Source: JAITMY01 sp031549685 (GTDB taxonomy: Bacteria; Bacteroidota; Bacteroidia; Bacteroidales; UBA932). Taken from it: 31,032 bases of DNA. Within the stretch, counting starts at the first letter, position 1, and every line of letters begins with the position of its first letter. Of the stretch, positions 1-7,289 are shown piece after piece. The notes below the pieces were generated by a model, which was not told the origin of the DNA, did no database searches, and worked only from the letters and a program-made list of their open reading frames with translations. A program made the position numbers and the translations under genes. Location: the NCBI GenBank assembly GCA_031549685.1, contig JAVBPG010000015.1, forward strand, positions 1 to 31,032, read 5' to 3'.

Positions 1-865
1 GCACCGCCTGGGCCTCGAACAGGTAAATGCTGCGCTCAAAAAGCCTGTCCATGGCCGGCGGGACAGCGTACCGCAAGGCCGCGGCGTTGTTGATGCTGCC
101 CGCAGGAAGCGTAGCCGCCTTCACCTTCGACTGACTTTCGAGGTTGGCCGAGTCGGGGACGATTTGCCCCTTGCTTTTGCTGTTGTAAATGTAGATTTCG
201 TCCAGCTTGAAGTTGCCCACCGCGGCGTCCAGTAGCACGTCCATGCGGGCAATACCCCGCAGCATTTTTATGCCGCTCAGCTGCGTGCTGGCATCGTTGA
301 TGGAGGCGCTCAGCTCGCCCCACATGGGGAAGGGCGTAAAAGTTTTATCGGGGTCATCATCGGGCCGGCCGTCGTTGGCGTTCCAGCTGCCGGCGTGGTC
401 AAACACCAGGCGCTCCAGCAGGGCATCCTTATCCTCTCCTATGGTAATATCGCCCAAGTCATTGATCTGTTGGCGCACGTTGGCCAGGATGGCAAAACGC
501 TGCGGCTTGGCGCTTTTTATAAGCGTTACGTTGAACTGTTTTTTCGATTTTATCGCATCGTTGTCCGCACGGTCGGTAACGGGGCCGCCCCGCGCACGGT
601 AGGCGTAGGCCCAGCCCGAGGGCTTGCTCGCATCGGGCGCAAAGGCCAGCACATCGATTTCCCCGATATGGTTTTCATCTATTTCCGAGATGGCGTAGGT
701 TTTGGGGGCGGCGGCGTTGGGCATTTGCAGTAGCACCTTGACGTTGACGTTACCCCTCTCCTTTCCGCACGGAACTTCTCCCTCCGGGAAGTCGTTGATG
801 CACGAGGAGAGCAGGGCGCAAAAAAGCGCCATGCGGAGAAAGTACTTTATACCAGATATAATCAT
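1..865 (-). CDS. Fimbrillin-like lipoprotein (type V pilus accessory/tip subunit), 3' end cut by window
   Basis: The reading frame opens at an ATG at 865 and runs without a stop off the left edge, giving 288 visible residues. The N-terminus is a lipoprotein signal ending LLSSC (Cys22). Fimbrillin-family landmarks follow: a first beta strand NVNVKVLLQM near residue 36, DENHIGEIDVLAFAPD near 62-77, PMWGE near 190, LRGIARMDVLL near 207-217, and YLFEAQ near the cut. These are typical of Bacteroidales Mfa/FimA-like proteins (Mfa-like or DUF4906 type), which are exported as lipoproteins, processed at the surface and added to the fimbria. The start lies 10 nt after the stop of the Mfa2-type anchor gene, so it is almost certainly the next gene of the same operon. 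Whether it is a tip or an accessory shaft subunit cannot be told without the C-terminus. Confidence 0.8.
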   Translation of the reverse strand, partial: MIISGIKYFLRMALFCALLSSCINDFPEGEVPCGKERGNVNVKVLLQMPNAAAPKTYAISEIDENHIGEIDVLAFAPDASKPSGWAYAYRARGGPVTDRADNDAIKSKKQFNVTLIKSAKPQRFAILANVRQQINDLGDITIGEDKDALLERLVFDHAGSWNANDGRPDDDPDKTFTPFPMWGELSASINDASTQLSGIKMLRGIARMDVLLDAAVGNFKLDEIYIYNSKSKGQIVPDSANLESQSKVKAATLPAGSINNAAALRYAVPPAMDRLFERSIYLFEAQAV

Positions 866-875
866 AGCGAGCTGT

Positions 876-1808
876 TTAATACAAAACCTCGGAGTCCTCG
901 GTTACCTGCCAGCCGTTGATGGTAACCGTAGCCGTCATGTCGGTATTATCCGTGGCAAACTTGATGTGTATGTCGTAGGTATGCGTGCCGGCGTAATCTA
1001 TCTCCCCCATCTTATTCAGCAGCTCCACCAGGTCGGCCTCATACAGCGTCTTTTGCTGGCTCATGTTGCGGATTTCGAAGCGGGGATGCCTGTCGGCAGC
1101 CAGCCGGAGCACGTCCAGCGAAGCCTTTAGCTGGCCCTGCGCATCGGTACCGCAGGGGGTGGCGTATGTGAATTCGCCACAGGGGGCGAAAGAATAGTCA
1201 AAGTAGTAATTACCGTTGCTGTCCGTAACGGACATGCGGAATTGGTCGCCTGCCGGGTCAAAGCCCTCGGTGGTCAGGTTGATGGTGTTGTATGCCTGCC
1301 ACAGGGGCATTTCAATATGCTGCGTACGGACATCTGCGCGTACGCGCTCCGTGGCCAGGGCGTGAAACAGCGGACGAATTGCCGCAACGGTTCCGCCCGA
1401 AGGGATGTTAAGGTTTAGCTGCGCGTCTGCAAATAAGGTTTCGCCCACCTTAAAAATGGCGGGAGTGGTGGAGTAAGGTTCATGCATGGCTCCCCACACC
1501 ACAAAGCGGTAATCGCCTGCGGGCAGGCGGGGAATGGTCATGTAGTAGCCGGAAGCAAGGACGGGATGTTCATCGGTCCATACGCCGCGGAAGATACCCT
1601 CGGCGTCGAAGGCAAACAGGTCGAGGCGATCTACCTCTCGGGGGTCGATACCCGTGCGGGCGTAGGTGGCCGGAGTAAAGGTCAGGTATATCCTCATATC
1701 CTCCGGACAATCCGACATATCTTCTTTGATGCAGGAGCCCAGGCCGGCCCAACAGACAAGCATGGCCAGGATGGACGCTGCGCGGATATATTTATTGATA
1801 ATCCTCAT
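876..1808 (-). CDS. FimB/Mfa2-family fimbrial anchor lipoprotein
   Basis: The product is 310 residues. I start it at the ATG at 1808, because that places a compact lipoprotein signal (MRIINKYIRAA...GLGSC, Cys26) at the N-terminus; an in-frame ATG at 1847 would add 13 residues before it. After the lipobox comes CPEDMRIYLTFTP, then VDRLDLFAFD, LPAGDYRFVVWG and a C-terminal strand ending INGWQV. This pattern matches the FimB/Mfa2 family, which terminates and anchors the fimbrial shaft in the outer membrane in Porphyromonas-type pili. It lies between the major fimbrillin gene (upstream) and another fimbrillin-like gene (10 nt downstream), the usual order for such operons. The family assignment rests on recognised sequence pattern; the anchoring role is inferred from the family. 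Confidence 0.85.
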   Translation of the reverse strand: MRIINKYIRAASILAMLVCWAGLGSCIKEDMSDCPEDMRIYLTFTPATYARTGIDPREVDRLDLFAFDAEGIFRGVWTDEHPVLASGYYMTIPRLPAGDYRFVVWGAMHEPYSTTPAIFKVGETLFADAQLNLNIPSGGTVAAIRPLFHALATERVRADVRTQHIEMPLWQAYNTINLTTEGFDPAGDQFRMSVTDSNGNYYFDYSFAPCGEFTYATPCGTDAQGQLKASLDVLRLAADRHPRFEIRNMSQQKTLYEADLVELLNKMGEIDYAGTHTYDIHIKFATDNTDMTATVTINGWQVTEDSEVLY

Positions 1809-1915
1809 CACCGGGTTGTTAAAAGCAGGGGAAACGGAGAGCCGCAAACGGCATCCCCTAATTCCCCCGCTAAAGTTTTCATCCTAAATGTTCTGCGAAC
1901 GGGGAGGAACTTCCA

Positions 1916-3382
1916 TTACATGGGGGTAAGCTCCTCGTCCTGATCTACCATATCCCAATGCACGATATCAATGTTGGCCGTGATGTCGGTCGGAACAGAT
2001 ACGGGCTCATCGGGAGTCCTGGGCTCCGGAGTGGGATTGCCCGGGCCAACGATTTTGCTGATGGTAACCTTGTAGAAAGCGTTGCGGATCACATCGTAGG
2101 GGCCTACCGCGCCGTTGGCCTGGGGAACCGTTGCCAGCGCGTTGTTGTCGATAAACGTTTTACGCGCAGCAGCCTTGGGGTTGAGGTAAACGCGGTAGTA
2201 GCAGTAGCCTTCCTGATACGTCGGGTCCAGGGTGCTTCCGGCGTTATCGCCCTGGTAGGCGGCAGCAATGGCGGGATCGAAGAAATACTTCTTGCCTCCG
2301 CCTTGCAGGCTAACCGTGTAGAATGTCTGGGCGCTGGCAACCGTAGTAGCTTCATCAATGTAGCCGGCGGCGTTGTCCGTACCGTTTGCATAAACAATTA
2401 CCGTAGCCGGAAGGTACTTACAGCGTACCACGGCTGCCGTAACCTCCTTATGCAGGAAATCCTTGGAGGTATTTTCGGGGCAGTAGTGGGCATCAAGGTC
2501 TTTCACATCCACGCCCGATGCGGCAACTACCTTATAGTCGGCGGCGGCGAAGGTGGTGCTGGGGTAGGCAGCGTTGAAGTCGGCAACATTGAAGCTGTTT
2601 GACTCCCAGTTGTGGTCCTTTACCGCTCCCGAGCCGGCAGCGCCCCAGTCGCGCAGCAGGTAGGTTTTCTTGTTGGTGGTGGCCATGGCAAACTGCAGGT
2701 CGGAGAAGGTTCCGCCGCTGGTAACCAGATTCAGCGAGCCGGCCTGCTGCATGGTAACCTTGGAAACCAGGCGCTGTACGGGCAGGGGCACCGTGTTGGC
2801 GGTCGGATAATCGGCATGGTCTGTCGTAACCAGGTTGGCCGTAATGGTACCCACGCTGAACATGGCTATGCCGCGGCCCGCTAAATCTACCAGGGCATCA
2901 TCGCCCGCACCGTAAACGGTAACGTCGAATTGCGATTCGGTAAAAATGTTGTAGCCCTTGTTGGCAATGGCCTGGGCGCGACCCGGGGTAATATTCAAGG
3001 CCGCCAGCACCCTCTTGGTTCCGGTTTTACACGTAATTTTGGAGTTGTTTTTCATTGTCCAGTTTTCCGTGTTGCCGGGGGTCGCAACCTTGTCAAAAGC
3101 CGCTGCATCCAGCGTTGTATGAACCTCCAGCGCTTGTGCACCTTCATCGTAGATGAATATGTCCACGCTGCTGAATTTGGACTCGTTCACGCTGGCGTTG
3201 TCGTCGTCCGCATACGTTCCGGGGGCGGCGGATTGCGAGATGGTAATCTGCATGTAGGTATCCTTGCCGGAAATTTTACCTCCGTCTCCACCATCACCCC
3301 CTTCATTGTCCTTGTTGCAGCTCGTAAATCCCATCGAAAGGGCTGCCGCTGCGAGCATTACAGAAAAAAATTGTCTTTTCAT
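1916..3382 (-). CDS. Mfa1-family major fimbrial subunit (fimbrillin)
   Basis: The product is a 488-residue lipoprotein precursor. Its signal MKRQFFSVMLAAAALSMG ends FTSC (Cys22), followed by a Gly/Asp-rich linker. The mature part starts with a strand TYMQITISQS and FSSVDIFIYDEGAQ near residues 70-85, then GTKRVLAALNI, the segment before the donor-strand cleavage region in this family. The C-terminus carries the Mfa1 signature: YDVIRNAFYKVTISKIVG, GPGNPTPEP, and a final strand NIDIVHWDMVDQDEEL. In type V pili such proteins polymerise by strand exchange after a surface protease removes the N-terminal strand. The gene sits between the DUF3868/OmpA gene and the Mfa2-type anchor gene. The 63-nt gap upstream of the start is AT-rich with no obvious hairpin. 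It is probably the most abundant product of the operon. Confidence 0.9.
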   Translation of the reverse strand: MKRQFFSVMLAAAALSMGFTSCNKDNEGGDGGDGGKISGKDTYMQITISQSAAPGTYADDDNASVNESKFSSVDIFIYDEGAQALEVHTTLDAAAFDKVATPGNTENWTMKNNSKITCKTGTKRVLAALNITPGRAQAIANKGYNIFTESQFDVTVYGAGDDALVDLAGRGIAMFSVGTITANLVTTDHADYPTANTVPLPVQRLVSKVTMQQAGSLNLVTSGGTFSDLQFAMATTNKKTYLLRDWGAAGSGAVKDHNWESNSFNVADFNAAYPSTTFAAADYKVVAASGVDVKDLDAHYCPENTSKDFLHKEVTAAVVRCKYLPATVIVYANGTDNAAGYIDEATTVASAQTFYTVSLQGGGKKYFFDPAIAAAYQGDNAGSTLDPTYQEGYCYYRVYLNPKAAARKTFIDNNALATVPQANGAVGPYDVIRNAFYKVTISKIVGPGNPTPEPRTPDEPVSVPTDITANIDIVHWDMVDQDEELTPM

Positions 3383-3445
3383 TTTAAAAAAAAATTAGTT
3401 AATAAATAATTGATTGCCGCTTAATTGTCATTTCTATATGTCGGT

Positions 3446-4969
3446 TTAATCTATCTTTTCTACTTTGTCTACTTTTTCTACCTCGCTGATATTATCGGCC
3501 GCCTGGCTATTGCCTCCCGCCTTGGCGTTGCTAAAGCACTCCGCTGCCCGCTCGTACTCCTTTTTTAGGCCGGCCAGCACGCCGGCATTGTTCCAGTAGG
3601 TAGCATCCCTCACCGCTATTTTATCCAAATACTTTTCGGCCGATTGCAAATCCCTGCGGCTCAATGCGCTGGCGGCAGCGTTGAGGTTGGCCACATCGCT
3701 CTGCGGAAAAATCCGGGCAGCTGTTTCAAACACCTCGTTAAAGGCATCGCTGCCGGGCTCGTAGGTGTTCGCTATCAGGAACAGCTCGTTGAGCGACAAG
3801 TTCGACGGGCGCGTTTTGAGAACCTCCTTACCCTGCTCAACGGTAAAGGGGAGCACCGTATAGCTCAGCTCGTAATCGCTCCGGCGCAGCTTGGGGAAGA
3901 ACTCCCTGAGCATTTCCTTGTAGGATTTACCGCCGGAAAGCTCCATCAGCTTCTTCTCCCTTCCCTTAAAAATATCGACGTTGTTGATAATGTACAGTAT
4001 CTTATCCTTGTCCTTCATGGCCGACTGCTCCACCAGCGAGGCCAGGGTTTGCCAGTCCTCTCCCTTGCCCTCAGTATGAAAAAGGTTGTAGGCAAATCCG
4101 TACTTTTTTTGCAGGTGCTCAGCCAATAGGTAGGCGCGCTTTTTTGAAAGCGTCAGGTTTAGCTTGTAGGGTCCCTCGGGCGAAGAGTAGCTGGTAATGA
4201 AAATACCTGTAATGGTGGCATCGGGGTTAGCCATCAGCTGCTCTATCAGCTGGTAAATGCGCTGCAGCTCGGCAGCGTTGTTGCGGAGGTCGGGCTGGAG
4301 CACGGCCACATTGGCGGGGTAGTCCAGGTGCGCCTTGCCCGATTCGCTCCTCCTCTTGACAGCCTCGGCCGCAGGCGTAACGAAGGTAGCCGTCAGCACC
4401 GGCTCGTAAGGGGGCGGGGGAACAGGCGGAGGGTTGCGGTTATCGATGCGGGAAGCCAGCAGCTCGAACGACAAGGGAACCAACGGCCCCGAGCAATTGC
4501 AATGGTCTTCGCGCAGCAGGAACTCGGCAGCTTCCATCCACGGCTCATACGGGAGCACCGACCTATAGATGTAGGTTTCCGGTGTTTCCTCGGCCGAGGC
4601 ATTGATAACGGTTGTGGCCGCCTTGTTTTCTTTGCCCAGGGCAACCTGCCGCTTCCAGACTTTGTGCCGGTTGCGCCCGTTGATTTGAATGGCGGGCAGC
4701 TCCCTGGACATAGTGTCGGTACGTAAAACGGGGGTAAGCAGCACAAAGGACTTGGAGCTTACCAGCGCATCATTCAGCGAAATTTCGATTTCAATGATTA
4801 CCGAATCGCCCTCAAGGGCGTAGGTGTTTTGCTTGACGTGAATTCGGCCCGGGGTTGCAGGAGCGGCCGACGCCAGGTGCGCAAAAAGGAAGATGGCCAT
4901 CAGCGCTGCTATGGCCCTACGGATAGGTAGGGCGCGGCTGGATTTTATGTTGAGTTCCGAACTTTTCAT
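3446..4969 (-). CDS. DUF3868 and OmpA-like domain protein of fimbrial operon
   Basis: The product is 507 residues. An N-terminal signal with a long charged n-region (hydrophobic core about residues 19-36, ending ASAAP) precedes a beta-rich DUF3868-type domain (RIHVKQNTYALEGDSVIIEI). Around residues 215-330 there is an OmpA/MotB-like region with GIFITSYSSPEGPYKLNLTLS and KRAYLLAEHLQKKYG. The C-terminal 120 residues resemble TPR helices (NLNAAASALSRRDLQSAEKYLDKIA, then a second helix pair) and end in a charged tail. Proteins of this architecture occur next to DUF3575 and Mfa1/FimA genes in Bacteroidales fimbrial operons and probably act in outer-membrane or peptidoglycan-linked assembly. It starts 8 nt after the DUF3575 stop, so the two are very likely co-transcribed. 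The exact role is not established. Confidence 0.8.
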   Translation of the reverse strand: MKSSELNIKSSRALPIRRAIAALMAIFLFAHLASAAPATPGRIHVKQNTYALEGDSVIIEIEISLNDALVSSKSFVLLTPVLRTDTMSRELPAIQINGRNRHKVWKRQVALGKENKAATTVINASAEETPETYIYRSVLPYEPWMEAAEFLLREDHCNCSGPLVPLSFELLASRIDNRNPPPVPPPPYEPVLTATFVTPAAEAVKRRSESGKAHLDYPANVAVLQPDLRNNAAELQRIYQLIEQLMANPDATITGIFITSYSSPEGPYKLNLTLSKKRAYLLAEHLQKKYGFAYNLFHTEGKGEDWQTLASLVEQSAMKDKDKILYIINNVDIFKGREKKLMELSGGKSYKEMLREFFPKLRRSDYELSYTVLPFTVEQGKEVLKTRPSNLSLNELFLIANTYEPGSDAFNEVFETAARIFPQSDVANLNAAASALSRRDLQSAEKYLDKIAVRDATYWNNAGVLAGLKKEYERAAECFSNAKAGGNSQAADNISEVEKVDKVEKID

Positions 4970-4977
4970 CTTCCAGG

Positions 4978-5583
4978 CTATTTTAGCATGTATATTAGGC
5001 TGATTCCCGCCTTGGTAGGACCAACATAGTGCTTGCTTTCGCTACCCATTTTCTCTCCGCATTTTTCGCAGGGATACTTATCGTAGGAGAGGTAGGCATA
5101 GCCCACGCCCAGCGTGGCCTCGAGCGCCCAGCGCTTTCCCAGCATCCAGTGGTAGCCGTAGGAAATACCGCCGCCGGCAAGCCAGCCTTCGAAGCGATGG
5201 GTGTTCATATAAGCAGAAAATGGGGGATTATCCAGCCCGCCTACGTTATAGAGGGCATAGTGGCCGTGCAGGCCGAAGAAGTGGCCGTTGAAGGCTTCGC
5301 ACGTCCACCAGCGCAGCTCAGGCTGCACCAGCACGTGCTTCCACTTTTTGTTGTTGTCAAATGTCCAGGGGTTGTAGCTAACCGGCACATCGAGGGTAAG
5401 CCTCCGCCCCAGCCGGAACTCTGCCCCCAGGTTCAGCGTGGTGGTGGCATCGTAGAGCAGGTTGGTCTTTACGGCCAGGGCCGGCAGGCTCTTTTTGTCC
5501 GCGTAGTCCTGCGCCCGCACCGGCAAAGGACATACCATTCCGACAAGCAGGACCAACAGGGGTATTATGTGTTTTACTGACAT
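4978..5583 (-). CDS. DUF3575 outer-membrane protein, first gene of fimbrial operon
   Basis: The product is 201 residues with a clear signal peptide (MSVKHIIPLLVLLVGMVCPLPVRAQ). The remainder is typical of DUF3575: AVKTNLLYDATTTLNLGAE near residues 36-55, VSYNPWTFDNNKKWKHVLVQPELRWW near 68-93, FFGLHGHYALYNVGG, a GWLAGGGISYGYHWML segment, and a final strand AGISLIYMLK. Alternating beta strands suggest a small outer-membrane barrel or periplasmic sheet. Genes of this family usually head Bacteroidales fimbrial operons, directly before DUF3868/OmpA and fimbrillin genes, as here. The start is the only ATG placed before the signal peptide. A 679-bp non-coding region upstream, next to a regulator and a recombinase, points to controlled expression. 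Confidence 0.85.
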   Translation of the reverse strand: MSVKHIIPLLVLLVGMVCPLPVRAQDYADKKSLPALAVKTNLLYDATTTLNLGAEFRLGRRLTLDVPVSYNPWTFDNNKKWKHVLVQPELRWWTCEAFNGHFFGLHGHYALYNVGGLDNPPFSAYMNTHRFEGWLAGGGISYGYHWMLGKRWALEATLGVGYAYLSYDKYPCEKCGEKMGSESKHYVGPTKAGISLIYMLK

Positions 5584-5610
5584 TGCTAAAGAAGTATAGA
5601 TTTCGGATAG

Positions 5611-5647
5611 GGTTTACAAGCTGCGTTTTTCGTAGATTTTGTAAACC
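5611..5647. repeat. Inverted repeat in fimbrial operon leader
   Basis: GGTTTACAA (5611-5619) and TTGTAAACC (5639-5647) are perfect 9-bp arms around a 19-nt loop, starting 28 nt upstream of the DUF3575 start codon. The stretch that follows (CTGCCTGGCTTAGCCAAG) resembles the flank of the repeat at 10324-10384. It may therefore be a dispersed intergenic palindrome, or it could fold as a leader hairpin. Confidence 0.5.
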
Positions 5648-6018
5648 GCCTGCCTGGCTTAGCCAAGCCTACCTGATAAAACCATCTATAAATACATTAA
5701 ACATCCTAATTATTAACACTTAAAATCCGTACTTCTTCCCCTGTATGGTTAGCTCCGTTTTTGTCTATAGTAGAAATCATAAATAAGCTGCCTTGAATTT
5801 TACAACATCCAACCTTTTAACCGAATTTCAGCCGGCTGCCAGAATAAACCTTTGTACTTTAGGATATTAGTCAAAACTTACAAAGTGTGCAACGCTCTAT
5901 TCCGGCAACCTAAGCTGAAAAAGCAGTAGTAGCTCATTGAACATCTTAGATGTTGCGCATAATTAATTATTAATCAACGATTAGAGGCTTGGTTAGGGCA
6001 TAGCACTCCCCCTATCTG

Positions 6019-6032
6019 TCTCTTTGGAAGAG
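6019..6032 (+). repeat. Left arm of 14-bp inverted repeat (putative inversion site)
   Basis: TCTCTTTGGAAGAG is repeated perfectly in inverted orientation at 7222-7235, 1.2 kb away. Each arm is itself nearly palindromic (CTCTT, three bases, AAGAG), as expected of a tyrosine-recombinase crossover site. A tyrosine recombinase gene lies next to the right arm. Confidence 0.45.
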
Positions 6033-6262
6033 GAGTTTGCCAGCCGGTCAAAATATGTAGCAATTTGATTTACAGCCTTTTTAAAGGTATTCTTTTTTGT
6101 AAAAAGCAATTTTCACAAACGTTTTTAAGAGCGCTTGCTTAGTCGTTCTCCAAACAACTGTTTATAGTAACCTTATTTTTAGATATTTAAATTATATCTG
6201 CGAAATGCGGAAGGGATCACTTTTGTAAACTTTTTTTATGAGCAACTATATGAATTTGCATT

Positions 6263-7078
6263 ATGAAACAACAAGGAAACCTTTGCATATGGTGTACAAG
6301 CCATATGGAAACCGGACAGTCGTACCGCGACAAAACGGCCGGAGAGGCTGCTATTATCCTCCTGGTTAAAGGATGTATGCAGGTTGTGGCTGAGGGGCAC
6401 CAGCAGGCCATGAGCAGCGGACAAATGTTCCTGATGCCGCCCTGAATAGCCTACGAGTACAGGATACAGGAGAGCGCAAAGGTGGTATCGTGCCACTTTG
6501 CACCGGAAATGCTATTCGACATTTTCCCGGTACAGGAGTTGCTTTGCCATTTCTCAAACGTAGCCAATAGATTTATATCACTGGATATCAGGCATCCATG
6601 TTACAACTTCTTGCACTTCCTGGAGTATTACAACAAGGTGGGAATAGACGGGGAGCAAATGCAGTCATTCAAAAGGCAGGAGTTTCTATGCCTGCTGCAA
6701 AGCGTATACAGTAAGGAGGAGCTGGCCGCATTCCTGCGCCCGGTGCTGAACGAGCAAAGCGGATTCCGCAGCTTTGTGGTCGTGAACTGGAACAATGCCC
6801 GCAACGTGGAGGAGCTGGCCGCCATGACAAACCTATCAACATCGGGCTTTACCAAAAAATTCAGAAGATGTTTCCGCGAGTCACCCTACAGGTGGATGGT
6901 GCGCCAAAAGGTGGAGTGCGTTCGTGCGGAAATGAATGGTGGCGATGTCCACCTGAAGGAGCTTGCGGATAAGTACCACTTTGCCAGCTACGCGCACTTC
7001 GGTACTTTTTGCCGAAAGCATTACGGAGCATCGCCTAGAAAATTGCTGAATGGGGAGAAGGAGGAGCAAAGCCGGTAG
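6263..7078 (+). pseudogene. AraC-family transcriptional regulator interrupted by an in-frame TGA
   Basis: From the ATG at 6263 the frame encodes an N-terminal cupin-like sensor (IILLVKGCMQVVAEG, then SGQMFLMPP). It meets TGA at 6443-6445 and continues in the same frame as IAYEYRIQESAKVVSCHFAPEM to a complete C-terminal AraC helix-turn-helix (VEELAAMTNLSTSGFTKKF, then LKELADKYHFASYAHFGTF and HYGASPRKLL), ending at 7078. The total is 271 codons, a normal family length, with only that one stop. The motif around the stop fits the family (a Pro-Pro followed by Tyr-Glu-Tyr), so a single base change such as GGA to TGA is the simplest cause. A fragment restarting at the GTG at 6482 would keep the DNA-binding domain. 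Its position beside the fimbrial operon suggests it once controlled, or still controls, the fimbriae. Confidence 0.75.
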
Positions 7079-7162
7079 CCTCAAAGGGCCATTTGGCATA
7101 AAAAGGGAAGGAATATGACTGTTTTGGCCTGGAATCCGATTTTTCCTGCCTGCAAAAGGCCG

Positions 7163-7170
7163 TATCTTTG
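7163..7170 (+). promoter_or_regulatory. Bacteroidota-type -7 box, rightward
   Basis: TATCTTTG matches the TAnnTTTG -7 consensus exactly. A T-rich stretch (7140-7144) lies about 19 nt upstream, where the -33 element should be, although a TTTG there is not clear. In the present orientation transcription would run into the 3' end of the recombinase gene, antisense to it. No coding start follows closely. Confidence 0.5.
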
Positions 7171-7220
7171 CAGCACAGTTTAGAGGGGTTCGGCAAAGAG
7201 CTTGCCGCTTGGTGTTGATG

Positions 7221-7241
7221 TCTCTTCCAAAGAGATTTTTG
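7221..7241 (+). terminator. Terminator-like hairpin with T run; overlaps right inverted-repeat arm
   Basis: TCTCTT (7221-7226) pairs with AAGAGA (7230-7235) across three bases, followed by TTTTT (7237-7241, preceded by one T). It could end transcription from the AraC gene or from the promoter at 7163. Positions 7222-7235 are also the right arm of the 14-bp inverted repeat. Confidence 0.4.
7222..7235 (-). repeat. Right arm of 14-bp inverted repeat (putative inversion site)
   Basis: CTCTTCCAAAGAGA is the exact reverse complement of 6019-6032. It lies 55 bp beyond the end of the recombinase gene. If recombination occurred here and at 6019, the AraC gene and the 7163 promoter would turn to face the fimbrial operon. 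Confidence 0.45.
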
Positions 7242-7289
7242 TGTCGCGTTTCTCTTCGCTACCGAAGTCTGCCAACGCAGCTCATCTAC

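Larger units (their letters stand above)
5584..6262. promoter_or_regulatory. 679-bp non-coding region between fimbrial operon and AraC gene
   Basis: I see no gene in this AT-rich stretch. It must hold the start signals of the leftward fimbrial operon and perhaps of the rightward AraC gene. A full match to TAnnTTTG is absent on the minus strand, so in this orientation the fimbrial operon lacks an obvious strong promoter. On the plus strand, AACCTTTG (5847-5854) and CACTTTTG (6218-6225) are one-mismatch -7 boxes. A dyad lies at 5611-5647, and the left arm of a 14-bp inverted repeat lies at 6019-6032. Confidence 0.5.
7177..7241 (+). ncRNA. Candidate small RNA (promoter, hairpin, terminator)
   Basis: After the TATCTTTG box, a predicted transcript starting near 7177 would hold a hairpin CGGCAA/TTGCCG (7191-7196 with 7202-7207) and end at a terminator-like hairpin followed by TTTTT. 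This would make an RNA of about 65 nt with no reading frame. It is an inference from spacing only and competes with the inversion-site reading of the same bases. Confidence 0.25.

Noticed and set aside
6443..6445. TGA in the AraC gene as a selenocysteine codon.
   Set aside because: AraC regulators do not carry selenocysteine at this place, and no convincing SECIS-like hairpin follows the codon.
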